In this document: positions 31,509 through 39,765 of the stretch, one piece after another
Numbering within the stretch: the first letter of the stretch is position 1
Layout: each line of letters opens with the position of its first letter
Program-made: the position numbers and the translations under genes
The notes under the pieces: model-generated
Database searches by the model: none
Told to the model about the DNA's origin: nothing
What the model saw: the letters and a program-made list of their open reading frames with translations, nothing else
Assembly (NCBI RefSeq): GCF_041103235.1
Contig: NZ_JBGCUN010000001.1
Span: 1,736,001 to 1,800,000, forward strand
Direction: 5' to 3'
DNA from: Yoonia sp. R2331
GTDB taxonomy: Bacteria; Pseudomonadota; Alphaproteobacteria; Rhodobacterales; Rhodobacteraceae
DNA length: 64,000 nt

Positions 31509-33179
31509 ATGTATCACTACAATGACTTTGACGCCGCCTTCGTCGCAGAACGGAACCGTCAGTTCCGCGCCCAAGTGGAACGCCGTATCGACGGCTCTCT
31601 GACCGAAGATGAATTCAAGCCGCTACGCCTGATGAACGGCCTCTATCTGCAATTGCACGCCTATATGCTGCGCGTGGCCATCCCCTATGGCACGCTCAAT
31701 TCTGCCCAGATGGATCAACTCGCCTTCATCGCTGACAAGTTCGACAAGGGCTATGGTCACTTCACCACACGCCAGAACATCCAGTACAACTGGCCGAAGC
31801 TGAATGAGGTGCCGGACATTCTGGACGCGCTGGCGCAGGTCGAAATGCATGCGCTGCAAACCTCTGGCAACACCATCCGCAACGTGACCGCTGACCACTT
31901 TGCCGGGGCCGCTGCCGACGAAATCGCCGACCCACGCCCGGTGGCGGAACTGCTGCGCCAATGGTCCACCGACCACCCCGAATTCCAGTTCCTGCCGCGC
32001 AAATTCAAAATCGCCGTGACAGGCTCTCCCAACGACCGCGCCGTCACACGGGCGCATGACATCGGGTTGCGTATGGTCCGCAATGAGGCGGGCGAACCCG
32101 GCTTCGAGGTTATCGTCGGCGGTGGCCTTGGCCGCACCCCGATGGTCGGCAAAGTGATCCGCGATTTCCTGCCCGTCGCGGATCTGCTGGCTTACGTGGA
32201 GGCCATCGTCAGCGTCTACAACCTGCTGGGCCGCCGCGACAACAAGTACAAGGCGCGGATCAAGATCACCGTGCATGAAAACGGGCTTGAGACCATTCGC
32301 GATAAGGTTGAGGCACGTTTCGAACAAATCCGACCCGGTTTCACCGGGTTTGATCAAGGTCTGCTTGCACAAATCGAACAAACCTTCGCCTTGCCCACCT
32401 TCAAGTCCACCAGCACCGACGGCTATGAGGCCGCACGTCTGGCGAACCCTGCCTTCCGTTCATGGACGGATACCAACCTGACCGCGCACAAAAACGACGC
32501 CTACACCATCGTCTCGGTCTCGATCAAAAAGCACGGGCAAACACCTGGTGATGCGACCTCAGATCAGATGCGCGCGCTTGCCCAGATTGCCCGCACGTAT
32601 GCCCATGATGAGCTGCGCATCAGTCATGAGCAAAACGTAATCCTGCCGCATGTTCACAAGTCGGACTTGCCTGCGATCTACGCGGCCCTGCGCGATGCCG
32701 ATCTGGCGACTGCGAACATCGGGCTTGTCTCTGACATCATCGCCTGCCCCGGCATGGACTACTGCGCGCTTGCCACCGCGCGCTCGATCCCTGTCGCGCA
32801 AGAGATTGCGACGCGCATTGATGAACTCAAGGTGGAACACGACGTCGGCCCGCTCAAGATCAAGATCTCGGGCTGCATCAATGCCTGCGGGCATCACCAC
32901 GTGGGTCACATCGGTATCCTCGGCCTCGACCGTGCAGGCGTCGAAAACTACCAGATTACGCTCGGCGGCGACGGCACAGAGGACACCCATATCGGTGAAC
33001 GTGCAGGCCCCGGTTTTGCCTATGATGAAATCGTGCCCGCAATCGAACGTTTGGTTCTGGGCTACCTTGACTTACGCTGCAGCGCAGAAGAAACTTTCAT
33101 CCAGACATTCCGCCGTCTCGGTGCCGACCCATTCAAAGCCATTCTTTACCCCGCCAAAGAGGCCCAAAATGCCGCTTAA
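31509..33179 (+). CDS. cysI: Nitrite/sulfite reductase (ferredoxin-type sulfite reductase)
   Basis: 556 residues. Two ferrite-reductase half-domains are visible; HFTTRQNIQYNWPKL lies in the first. The siroheme/[4Fe-4S] ligands are IIACPGMDYCALA and KISGCINACGHHHVGH, giving four Cys. It reduces sulfite to sulfide for cysteine synthesis, with siroheme supplied by cysG; the fpr product encoded downstream may supply electrons through ferredoxin. cysH overlaps its end by 11 bp. Confidence 0.93.
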   Translation: MYHYNDFDAAFVAERNRQFRAQVERRIDGSLTEDEFKPLRLMNGLYLQLHAYMLRVAIPYGTLNSAQMDQLAFIADKFDKGYGHFTTRQNIQYNWPKLNEVPDILDALAQVEMHALQTSGNTIRNVTADHFAGAAADEIADPRPVAELLRQWSTDHPEFQFLPRKFKIAVTGSPNDRAVTRAHDIGLRMVRNEAGEPGFEVIVGGGLGRTPMVGKVIRDFLPVADLLAYVEAIVSVYNLLGRRDNKYKARIKITVHENGLETIRDKVEARFEQIRPGFTGFDQGLLAQIEQTFALPTFKSTSTDGYEAARLANPAFRSWTDTNLTAHKNDAYTIVSVSIKKHGQTPGDATSDQMRALAQIARTYAHDELRISHEQNVILPHVHKSDLPAIYAALRDADLATANIGLVSDIIACPGMDYCALATARSIPVAQEIATRIDELKVEHDVGPLKIKISGCINACGHHHVGHIGILGLDRAGVENYQITLGGDGTEDTHIGERAGPGFAYDEIVPAIERLVLGYLDLRCSAEETFIQTFRRLGADPFKAILYPAKEAQNAA

Positions 33180-33918
33180 AGAGCTCGCCGACCGCCGCAA
33201 TCTGCTGCATCGCAAATCCGACCCACAGACCGTGCTCAAGCACGCGTTGGATGATCTGGAGATTGGCAAAATTGCCGTCGTCTCCAGCTTTGGCGCCGAA
33301 AGCGTTGTGCTCTTGCACATGGTCTCTCAGATCAACAAGGACACCCCGGTGATCTTTCTGGACACCGAAATGCTCTTTGACGAAACCCTGCAATATCAAC
33401 GCGATGTGGCCGAAACGCTGGGCCTCACAGATATCCGCGTGATCCGCCCCGACCGGACAGAGGTATTCACCCGCGACAACGAAAACCTGCTGCATCTGCA
33501 TGACCCCGACGCCTGCTGCCACCTGCGCAAGACAGAGCCGCTGGAAAAGGCGCTGGCCGGTTTCGGCGGCTGGATCACCGGGCGCAAACGCTATCAATCC
33601 GGCACCCGTTCCGCCCTGCCGCTCTTTGAAAAAGAGGCACGCAAGATCAAGGTGAACCCACTTGCAAGCTGGACGCCCGAAGACCTGAACGCCTATATCA
33701 CCCGGCACAACCTTCCGCGCCATCCGCTGGTGGCCCAAGGTTATCCCTCCATCGGCTGCCAACCCTGCACCAGCCGCGTGTCTCTGCACGAAGACCCCCG
33801 TGCAGGCCGCTGGCGTGACAGCGCCAAAGAAGAATGCGGCATCCACTTTGAAAACGGCAAACTGGTCCGCACCCCGGCCAATACCGCCGACACCCCGCGC
33901 GAACGCGCCGAAGGATAA
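33169..33918 (+). CDS. cysH: Phosphoadenylyl-/adenylyl-sulfate reductase
   Basis: 249 residues. The PP-loop SSFGAESVVLLHM is followed by the LDTEMLF segment and RKTEPLEKAL. The paired Cys motifs (DACCHLRKTEPL and IGCQPCTSRV) mark the [4Fe-4S] form that usually prefers APS over PAPS. The C-terminal ECGIHFENG holds the catalytic Cys. It makes sulfite from activated sulfate, feeding CysI. The start lies inside the cysI end. Confidence 0.95.
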   Translation: MPLKELADRRNLLHRKSDPQTVLKHALDDLEIGKIAVVSSFGAESVVLLHMVSQINKDTPVIFLDTEMLFDETLQYQRDVAETLGLTDIRVIRPDRTEVFTRDNENLLHLHDPDACCHLRKTEPLEKALAGFGGWITGRKRYQSGTRSALPLFEKEARKIKVNPLASWTPEDLNAYITRHNLPRHPLVAQGYPSIGCQPCTSRVSLHEDPRAGRWRDSAKEECGIHFENGKLVRTPANTADTPRERAEG

Positions 33919-33922
33919 GACA

Positions 33923-34333
33923 ATGAGTGTGATTGTAACTGACGCAGGTTTTGCCGGTGATGATTGGACCGGCGGTTTTGTGGCGCTGGATGATTGCCCG
34001 GCCAATGACACGCCCATCGGGGTTGATCTGGCTTCTGACGCAGATCCAGCAAAGCTCGCCTGTATGACTGGTGCCGCAATGATCCGAATTGATTTTCCCA
34101 GCTTCGCAGACGGCCGTGGCTTTACCCTTGCCGCCATGCTGCGCCGTGCCGGGTTCACGGGCCGTCTGCGCGCGCGCGGCCACGTGATCGCCGACCAATA
34201 CGCAATGGCCCGCCGTGCCGGGTTTGACGAGGTCGAGATCGACACTGCCCTCGCCCAACGCCAGCCTGAACCGCAATGGCTGGCCCGCGCAAACTGGCAA
34301 GACAACAACTATCAGGCGCGGATGCGCGGCTGA
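33923..34333 (+). CDS. DUF934 domain protein
   Basis: 136 residues. The stretch MIRIDFPSFADGRGFTLAAML with later GHVIADQYAMARRAGFDEVE is the DUF934 signature, a family always found with assimilatory sulfite reductase in proteobacteria (sometimes named CysX-like). It may be an accessory or electron-transfer partner of CysI; unproven. It follows cysH by 4 bp. Confidence 0.9.
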   Translation: MSVIVTDAGFAGDDWTGGFVALDDCPANDTPIGVDLASDADPAKLACMTGAAMIRIDFPSFADGRGFTLAAMLRRAGFTGRLRARGHVIADQYAMARRAGFDEVEIDTALAQRQPEPQWLARANWQDNNYQARMRG

Positions 34334-34399
34334 CCCCTTTCCCTGACCCAGATCAAAGACTAGACCGGAGGGCGGCCCTATGTGGCTGCCAATTAACAC

Positions 34400-35248
34400 A
34401 TGACAGAGCAGACCCCCGTGAACGAACTTGCCGCAAAACCAGTGCCGACCCTGCCCGATGCCCAAACGGTGACAGAAGTGCAGCACTATACCGACCGTCT
34501 GTTCCGCTTCCGCGTGACACGGCCAGCCAGCCTGCGGTTCCGCTCGGGCGAATTTGTGATGATCGGCCTGATGGGCGACCCGCACCCGGAAACCGGCAAA
34601 CAGAAACCCCTGCTGCGCGCCTATTCCATCGCGTCCCCCTCCTGGGACGAAGAGCTGGAGTTCTACTCGATCAAGGTGCCAGACGGTCCGCTGACCTCCA
34701 AGCTGCAGCACATCAAGGAAGGCGACGAGATTATCTTGCGCCCCAAACCTGTCGGCACGCTTGTGCATGACGCCCTGCTGCCCGGCAAACGGATCTACTT
34801 CTTCGCAACCGGCACAGGCTTTGCGCCGTTCGCCTCATTGCTGCGCGAGCCGGAGACTTATGAGAATTATGAGGAGGTCATCGTCACCCATACCGTCCGT
34901 GATGTGGCCGAACTGACCTATGGCCGCGAGCTTATCGAAAACCTCAAGCAAGACGAAATGATGCAAGAGCTGCTGGGAGAAGAGAACCTGGACAAGATTC
35001 GCTACTATCCCACAACCACGCGCGAGCAGAGCCCAAAGATGGGCCGGATCACCACGCTGATCGAAAACGGCGAGCTCTTTGCAGACCTTGGCATCCCGCC
35101 ACTTGATCCGGCCACTGACCGTGCCATGGTTTGTGGGTCTTTGGCCTTCAACCTCGACATCAAGAAAATCCTTGAAGACGCAGGGCTGAACGAAGGGGCC
35201 AATTCGGAACCCGGTGAATTCGTGATCGAAAAGGCCTTTGTCGGCTGA
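34400..35248 (+). CDS. fpr: Ferredoxin--NADP+ reductase
   Basis: 282 residues. The FAD-binding barrel has RAYSIASPSWDEELEF (RxYS motif), and the NADP-binding part has ATGTGFAPFASLLREPETY and VCGSLAFNLDIKKIL. The C-terminus ends in EFVIEKAFVG, the bacterial subclass with a short tail. It transfers electrons between NADPH and ferredoxin or flavodoxin; here it probably supplies ferredoxin for CysI. It lies 66 bp after the DUF934 gene and may be part of the operon or have its own promoter. Confidence 0.95.
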   Translation: MTEQTPVNELAAKPVPTLPDAQTVTEVQHYTDRLFRFRVTRPASLRFRSGEFVMIGLMGDPHPETGKQKPLLRAYSIASPSWDEELEFYSIKVPDGPLTSKLQHIKEGDEIILRPKPVGTLVHDALLPGKRIYFFATGTGFAPFASLLREPETYENYEEVIVTHTVRDVAELTYGRELIENLKQDEMMQELLGEENLDKIRYYPTTTREQSPKMGRITTLIENGELFADLGIPPLDPATDRAMVCGSLAFNLDIKKILEDAGLNEGANSEPGEFVIEKAFVG

Positions 35249-35279
35249 TCAAAGCCGGGCGGTTTGCCCCCCTGTTCGA

Positions 35280-36038
35280 TCAACCACGCGCGGCCAATAC
35301 CTCTTCCACCGCTGATGTGATCAGCGCCAGACAGGATTCATCGGAAAACCGGTGATCCGCGCCATCAACAAGCGTCAGGCGCATGTCGGGGCCTCCGGCA
35401 TGCTCCAACAGCCGCAGCGCCACAGACATCTCGACATCTGCGTCCGCCGTGCCTTGCAAAAAGCGCGTCGGAAACGGCAGCGGCAACGGGTCACGCAGCA
35501 CCAATCGGGTGCGGCCTTCTTCGATCAGGCGTTTGGTGATGATATAGGGCTCGCCATAGTCGGAAGGCAGCGCCACCTGCCCCACCGTCGCCAATTCCGC
35601 GCGTTCTGCGGCGTCAAACCCTGCCCACATGCTGTCTTCGGTGAAATCGGGGGCGGCTGCAATGGTGACCAGGCCCGCCACCCGTTCCGGCATCGCGCGG
35701 GCCAGCAGCAGCGATATCCAGCCACCCATCGACGAGCCCACGAGCACCACCTGCCCTGCGAGCAGGCCAAGGGCCGCCTGCGCGTCCTCAAACCAGTCTC
35801 CAATCGCACCATCGGTAAACGCTTCAGAACTTTCGCCGTGACCTGAATAGTCAAACCGCAGAAAGGCACGTCCCGAATCGCGCGCCCATTGTTCCAGATG
35901 CACGGCCTTGGTGCCGCCCATATCGGACTTGAATCCGCCCAGAAAAACGACCGCCGGACCCGTGCCGTCGGTCAAATGATAGGCAATCCGACGTCCTTGC
36001 GGCGTCACGAACATCGGGGTTTCAGCGTTATTTTCCAT
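35280..36038 (-). CDS. Alpha/beta hydrolase
   Basis: 252 residues. The nucleophile elbow is GSSMGG (Ser), the oxyanion region FLGGFKSDMGG, an acid follows in LQGTADADVEM, and the His lies in DGADHRFSDE. Its size and layout resemble small serine esterases/thioesterases (ABHD10-like). It converges with fpr, ending 31 bp from it, and is divergent from the ArsR-SRPBCC gene. Confidence 0.85.
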   Translation of the reverse strand: MENNAETPMFVTPQGRRIAYHLTDGTGPAVVFLGGFKSDMGGTKAVHLEQWARDSGRAFLRFDYSGHGESSEAFTDGAIGDWFEDAQAALGLLAGQVVLVGSSMGGWISLLLARAMPERVAGLVTIAAAPDFTEDSMWAGFDAAERAELATVGQVALPSDYGEPYIITKRLIEEGRTRLVLRDPLPLPFPTRFLQGTADADVEMSVALRLLEHAGGPDMRLTLVDGADHRFSDESCLALITSAVEEVLAARG

Positions 36039-36081
36039 AAGGATAGCCCATCACAGGCCGCCCCTGATCGCAAGTCCTTAC

Positions 36082-36122
36082 AAGTTACCCTATTGTCACG
36101 TGATTATTAAGTAACCTATAAG
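36082..36122 (+). promoter_or_regulatory. Promoter and dyad operator of the ArsR-SRPBCC gene, leaderless
   Basis: TTGTCA (36093), 18 bp, TATAAG (36117-36122), ending 6 bp before the ATG at 36129, so the transcript should begin at about the start codon. GTTAC and GTAAC arms (36084 and 36111) bracket the -35 region as a wide dyad. No ribosome-binding site is present. Confidence 0.5.
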
Positions 36123-36128
36123 GCTCAC

Positions 36129-36872
36129 ATGGACCTGATCTTCAAAGCCCTCAGCGACCCCACGCGCCGCGCTCTTCTGGACGCTTTGCGCCAGCGGGAC
36201 GGCCAATCGCTTTCGGATCTTGAGGCGAGCCTGGAGATGAGCCGCTTTGGTGTCATGAAGCACCTGCGGCTGCTTGAGGATTCGGGCCTGATCGTCACCC
36301 GCAAGGTGGGACGTTTCAAATACCACTATCTCAACCCGCTTCCGCTTCAGGAGGTTATGGACCGTTGGGCCGCGCCCTTCTTTCAAAGACAGGCCCGCGC
36401 GCTTACCGAATTGAAAGCCAAGCTCGAAAAGGACACCGCGATGGCCAAACCCGATTTCATGATGCAAACCTTTATCCGCTGCACGCAAGACGCGCTTTGG
36501 GCGGCCCTGACAGAGGCGGACCAGATGGCCGCATATCACTTTGCCTGCAACACCGTTCAGGGCAATCCCGGCGTCGATCAGGCGACGGCCTTCATCCTGC
36601 CCAACGGCGACGCGATGCTGCGTCAGGTCACCACCGCAATGGACCCAAAGACCCGCATCGCGATGACATTCGAACCTGTGTTCATGGGCCCCGACGCACC
36701 TTCCAGCCACATGGTCTATCTGATCGAGCCGCAGGGCGAGCAATGCAAACTGACCATTGAACACCATGATCTGGCCCCCGGTCAGGAAGGCTTTGCCGAA
36801 GGCTGGGCACGTCTGGCGGCATCACTCAAATCCTATCTTGAAACCGGAACCGGCCTGAAAGCCGCGATGTAA
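36129..36872 (+). CDS. ArsR-type HTH fused to SRPBCC domain
   Basis: 247 residues. Residues 1-95 are an ArsR winged helix (LSDPTRRALLDALRQRDGQSL, SRFGVMKHLRLLEDSGLI) without the Cys pairs of metal-sensing members. From ~105 an SRPBCC/AHSA1-like ligand-binding domain follows (FIRCTQDALWAALTEADQMA ... WARLAASLKSYLETG). A repressor joined to a hydrophobic-ligand fold suggests direct small-molecule sensing. The MAPEG gene lies 22 bp downstream in the same direction. Compare 44882-45647, where the same two domains are separate genes. Confidence 0.85.
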   Translation: MDLIFKALSDPTRRALLDALRQRDGQSLSDLEASLEMSRFGVMKHLRLLEDSGLIVTRKVGRFKYHYLNPLPLQEVMDRWAAPFFQRQARALTELKAKLEKDTAMAKPDFMMQTFIRCTQDALWAALTEADQMAAYHFACNTVQGNPGVDQATAFILPNGDAMLRQVTTAMDPKTRIAMTFEPVFMGPDAPSSHMVYLIEPQGEQCKLTIEHHDLAPGQEGFAEGWARLAASLKSYLETGTGLKAAM

Positions 36873-36894
36873 CAAAGCGTAAGGAGTTTACCCG

Positions 36895-37311
36895 ATGGAC
36901 TTTCCAACCGAACTTGGCGTGCTGACATGCCTGACCCTTTTTGCCGCAACCATGTGGGTTCCCTATGTCGTAGGCGTGGCCCGCCTGCCCGAAACCACAG
37001 GCCCCGCTGATGGCTTTTCCCGGCCCGCTGATCTGAACCAACTGCCTGCATGGATTCACCGCGCGCACCGGGCGCATCTGAACCTGCTGGAACAATTCCT
37101 GCCATTTGCGGTGCTGGTGCTGATCGTGGACCGGATGGACGGCTTTACAGCCCTGACCTATTGGACGGCGATTGCCTTCTTCTGGATCCGCATTATCCAC
37201 GCCGTCGGCATGGTCTCGGGTGTCGCGCTGTTCCCGACACGTTCGATCATCTTCAATCTGGGGTGGGTCTGTGTGTTGATCATGGGCTACGCGGTCTTCG
37301 CAGCCGCCTGA
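36895..37311 (+). CDS. MAPEG family membrane protein
   Basis: 138 residues, four helices. The family-like features are the first helix ELGVLTCLTLFAATMWVPYV, then HRAHRAHLNLLEQFLPFAVL (the MAPEG E-N/Q region), then FFWIRIIHAVGMV. Eukaryotic MAPEG proteins act on glutathione or eicosanoids; bacterial ones are mostly uncharacterised. AAGGAG precedes the start. It is probably co-transcribed with the ArsR-SRPBCC gene. Confidence 0.85.
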   Translation: MDFPTELGVLTCLTLFAATMWVPYVVGVARLPETTGPADGFSRPADLNQLPAWIHRAHRAHLNLLEQFLPFAVLVLIVDRMDGFTALTYWTAIAFFWIRIIHAVGMVSGVALFPTRSIIFNLGWVCVLIMGYAVFAAA

Positions 37312-37322
37312 TCACCTGCGCA

Positions 37323-37343
37323 AGGTGGGCTGATGGCCCACCT
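37323..37343. terminator. Hairpin between convergent genes
   Basis: AGGTGGGC and GCCCACCT pair with a 5-base loop, between the MAPEG gene and the convergent 80-aa gene whose stop it touches. No T-run on either side, so a weak bidirectional terminator at best. Confidence 0.35.
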
Positions 37344-37584
37344 ACCCGCCGACGTAAACCTTTGCCTTGGGGCGGTAAAAGACCTTTTGGTTGTGCAGCC
37401 GCCCCAATAGCTCTTCTCCGGTCCGCATGTCCGCATCAATCAAGGTGATGGATGGCAGATCAGCCGGGTTCTCATCCGACAACGCCCGCCGCATAGAGCA
37501 CAACTCTCGCCCGCGTGCGCGCAGCGCCTCTTCGATCAGGTCGATGTCTTCCAGCGTCAGCTCAAAAGTGCGGTTGTACGGCAT
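37342..37584 (-). CDS. Hypothetical protein, 80 aa
   Basis: Unrecognised. The ATG at 37584 follows AAGGGG at 8 bp, a strong site, which is the main evidence that it is real. The product is mostly one charged helix (FELTLEDIDLIEEALRARGR) followed by a short basic tail. No membrane segment. Confidence 0.6.
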   Translation of the reverse strand: MPYNRTFELTLEDIDLIEEALRARGRELCSMRRALSDENPADLPSITLIDADMRTGEELLGRLHNQKVFYRPKAKVYVGG

Positions 37585-37705
37585 TTTGGTCCCCTTGCTT
37601 GGCAGCGTTTCCATCATGAAGGTATGTCGTATTTAAACGCCCGGATGTCGCAGTCAACGTATATCTGGGTATACTTCGGTGCGCCGCCGGGCATCACCGG
37701 CCACG

Positions 37706-37736
37706 AAAAAGGGCCGCGTCATTGCTGACGCGGCCC
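37706..37736 (-). terminator. Terminator of the Ala/Glu-rich protein gene
   Basis: Minus strand: GGGCCGCGTCA/TGACGCGGCCC, 11-bp stem with a 4-base loop, followed by TTTTT. It lies 24 bp after the stop at 37760. Confidence 0.88.
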
Positions 37737-37759
37737 TGATCTTTGGTCTGGCAGGTGGC

Positions 37760-38830
37760 TTACTGACCCAGCGCCTCTTTCAGGCGGGTCAGGGTTGCTT
37801 CCAGCAAATCGGGGTTATCCTTGGCCGCGTTCACAGCTGCACCCAGTGCCGTCTTCTGAACAGCCGACAGATCGGAACCGTCGATCATCTCCAGCACCTT
37901 GTCCGCTTCAAAGCCGTCCATGGTCAGCAGGGTCTCTGCCATGCTGGCTTCGCCTTCGGCCATCGCTTCGTCGGTGGCGGCATCGGCCGCTTCTTCGGTT
38001 GCAGCCGCTGCATCATCGGTGGCCTCTGCGGCGTCATCAACAGCCTCGGTTGCTTCGTCCGTCGCACCTTCAACAGCTTCTGCAGCCTCGTCAGCCATTT
38101 CTTCCGTGGCCTCTGCCGCATCGTCAGCCATCTCTTCGGTGGCCTCTGCTGCATCATCAGCCATCTCTTCAGTGGCCGCTGCGGCATCATCCGCCATTTC
38201 TTCGGTGGCCGTAGCCGCGTCATCAGCCATCTCTTCGGTGGCTTCAGCAGCACCTTCGACCGCCTCTGTTGCACCTTCAACAGCCTCTTCTGTCGCTTCA
38301 ACAGCGCCCTCAGCGGTGTCTGTCACGGCATCCGCGGCATCGCTGGCAGCATCAGTCGCAGCTTCAACCGCACCTTCGGCTGTGTCGGTCACAGCTTCCA
38401 CAGCACCTTCGGCAGCATCAGCTGCGGCATCTGCCGCACCTTCGGCGGCCTCAACGGCACCCTCAACAGCGCCTTCCACAGCTTCGGCGGCGTCATCGGC
38501 CATGTCCGCTGCGGCGTCTGCCGCACCTTCGGCGGCCTCAACAGCACCCTCAACCGCACCTTCCACAGCTTCAGCGGCGTCATCGGCCATCTCTGCTGCG
38601 GCGTCTGCTGCGCCTTCTGCGGCCTCGGTGGTGGCTTCAACCGCACCTTCGGCGGCATCGGTGACCGCATCTGCGGCCTCGCCTGCGGCATCCGCGGCAC
38701 TGTCAGCCATGTCAGCGGCACCACCTGTCAGGACTGATACGGCCTCTGCCGGGCCACGCCCGTTGGCGGCATATTGGTAGCCAAAAAAGCCAAGAACGGC
38801 GACGACGATAATAATCAATAGCGCTCTCAT
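37760..38830 (-). CDS. Membrane-anchored Ala/Glu/Asp-rich repetitive protein
   Basis: 356 residues from the ATG at 38830, which follows GGAGGG. An N-terminal anchor (MRALLIIIVVAVLGFFGYQY) is followed by ~250 residues of repeats made almost only of Ala, Glu, Asp, Val, Met and Thr (units such as AEGAVEAATEAAEGAADAA and MADDAAEATEE). These should form a long acidic amphipathic helix, like LEA-type proteins or apolipoprotein-like rods. The last ~60 residues are a normal globular sequence (LLTMDGFEADKVLEMIDGSD). It probably lies in the periplasm, held at the inner membrane. Function unknown. The repeats make length variation between strains likely. Confidence 0.8.
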   Translation of the reverse strand: MRALLIIIVVAVLGFFGYQYAANGRGPAEAVSVLTGGAADMADSAADAAGEAADAVTDAAEGAVEATTEAAEGAADAAAEMADDAAEAVEGAVEGAVEAAEGAADAAADMADDAAEAVEGAVEGAVEAAEGAADAAADAAEGAVEAVTDTAEGAVEAATDAASDAADAVTDTAEGAVEATEEAVEGATEAVEGAAEATEEMADDAATATEEMADDAAAATEEMADDAAEATEEMADDAAEATEEMADEAAEAVEGATDEATEAVDDAAEATDDAAAATEEAADAATDEAMAEGEASMAETLLTMDGFEADKVLEMIDGSDLSAVQKTALGAAVNAAKDNPDLLEATLTRLKEALGQ

Positions 38831-39029
38831 GGGATGTTCCCTCCAAGTCTGAAAACGTGATGGCCCGCAATCGGGCCTTGTCCGCCATATGTCAGAGCCT
38901 TTTAGCAATGAAAAGGGGCTCTTATCACCTTGCGTTCCCCCTAATCGGCGATTTATTGCGGGTTGAAGCCGGTGCGCGGCAAGGATACGTTATGCAACAC
39001 AGAATTCAAACCATTGAAGGAAAAGTACC

Positions 39030-39575
39030 ATAGGACGCAGACCTCATAACGCACCACCGGTGCGTGATACCGGCCCCCGTGTAAACGACCGCATCCGGGG
39101 CAGCGAAATCCGCCTGATCGGGGCGGATGGCGAAAACGTGGGCGTTGTGACGCCCGAACGTGCGCTGATGATGGCCGAAGACGCCGGCCTTGATCTGGTG
39201 GAAATCTCGCCCAACGCAAAGCCGCCTGTCTGCAAGATCATGGACTATGGCAAGTTCAAATACGAAACCCAAAAGAAAGAAGCCGAGGCACGCAAAAAGC
39301 AAAAGATCATTGAAATCAAAGAGGTAAAGTTCCGCCCCAACACGGACAACCACGATTACGATGTGAAGATGCGCAATGTCTTCAAGTTTCTTGAAAACGG
39401 CGACAAGGTCAAAGTCACCCTGCGTTTCCGTGGTCGAGAAATGGCACACCAGGAACTGGGCCGCCAACTGCTCGAACGTGTGGCAGAAGATACCAAGGAA
39501 ACCGGCAAGGTCGAAAACTTTCCCAAGATGGAAGGCCGCCAGATGGTCATGCTGATCGGCCCGCTGGCCAAGTAA
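39030..39575 (+). CDS. infC: Translation initiation factor IF-3, starting at ATA
   Basis: 181 residues when started at the ATA at 39030. An in-frame TGA at 39015 blocks any earlier start, and GAAGGA sits 8 bp before the ATA. The ten codons from ATA to the GTG at 39060 encode the conserved RRPHNAPP segment expected at the IF-3 N-terminus, so the GTG would cut off family sequence. The N domain ([17 protein letters not shown]) and C domain ([30 protein letters not shown]) are complete. IF-3 checks start codons, and non-AUG starts on infC are known to give feedback control. A terminator follows at 39598; rpmI/rplT are not next to it. Confidence 0.95.
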   Translation: MGRRPHNAPPVRDTGPRVNDRIRGSEIRLIGADGENVGVVTPERALMMAEDAGLDLVEISPNAKPPVCKIMDYGKFKYETQKKEAEARKKQKIIEIKEVKFRPNTDNHDYDVKMRNVFKFLENGDKVKVTLRFRGREMAHQELGRQLLERVAEDTKETGKVENFPKMEGRQMVMLIGPLAK

Positions 39576-39597
39576 CGCGGCACACAAGTTGATCACC

Positions 39598-39631
39598 AAA
39601 AGGCAGGCCACCGGGCCTGCCTTTTGCTTTT
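39598..39631 (+). terminator. Rho-independent terminator of infC
   Basis: AGGCAGGCC and GGCCTGCCT form a 9-bp stem followed by TTTTGCTTTT, 23 bp after the infC stop. Confidence 0.9.
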
Positions 39632-39765
39632 CAGCGCATGTACTAGGGCAGCGTCCGTGCGCCGCGCCAATTGACCACCCGGCAATATCGCGATTGAAAT
39701 GACGGTGTTCCTGCGCAGAAGCGGTGTTGACCCTCCGTCAGGCGCATTGTTGCAAAGGATGATCC

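Noticed and set aside
37899-38780. 293-aa Ala/Ser-rich ORF on the plus strand
   Set aside because: It is the complement of the Ala/Glu repeat gene; GCN-rich codons keep the opposite frames open. It lacks a ribosome-binding site, whereas the minus-strand gene has GGAGGG, an anchor and a terminator.
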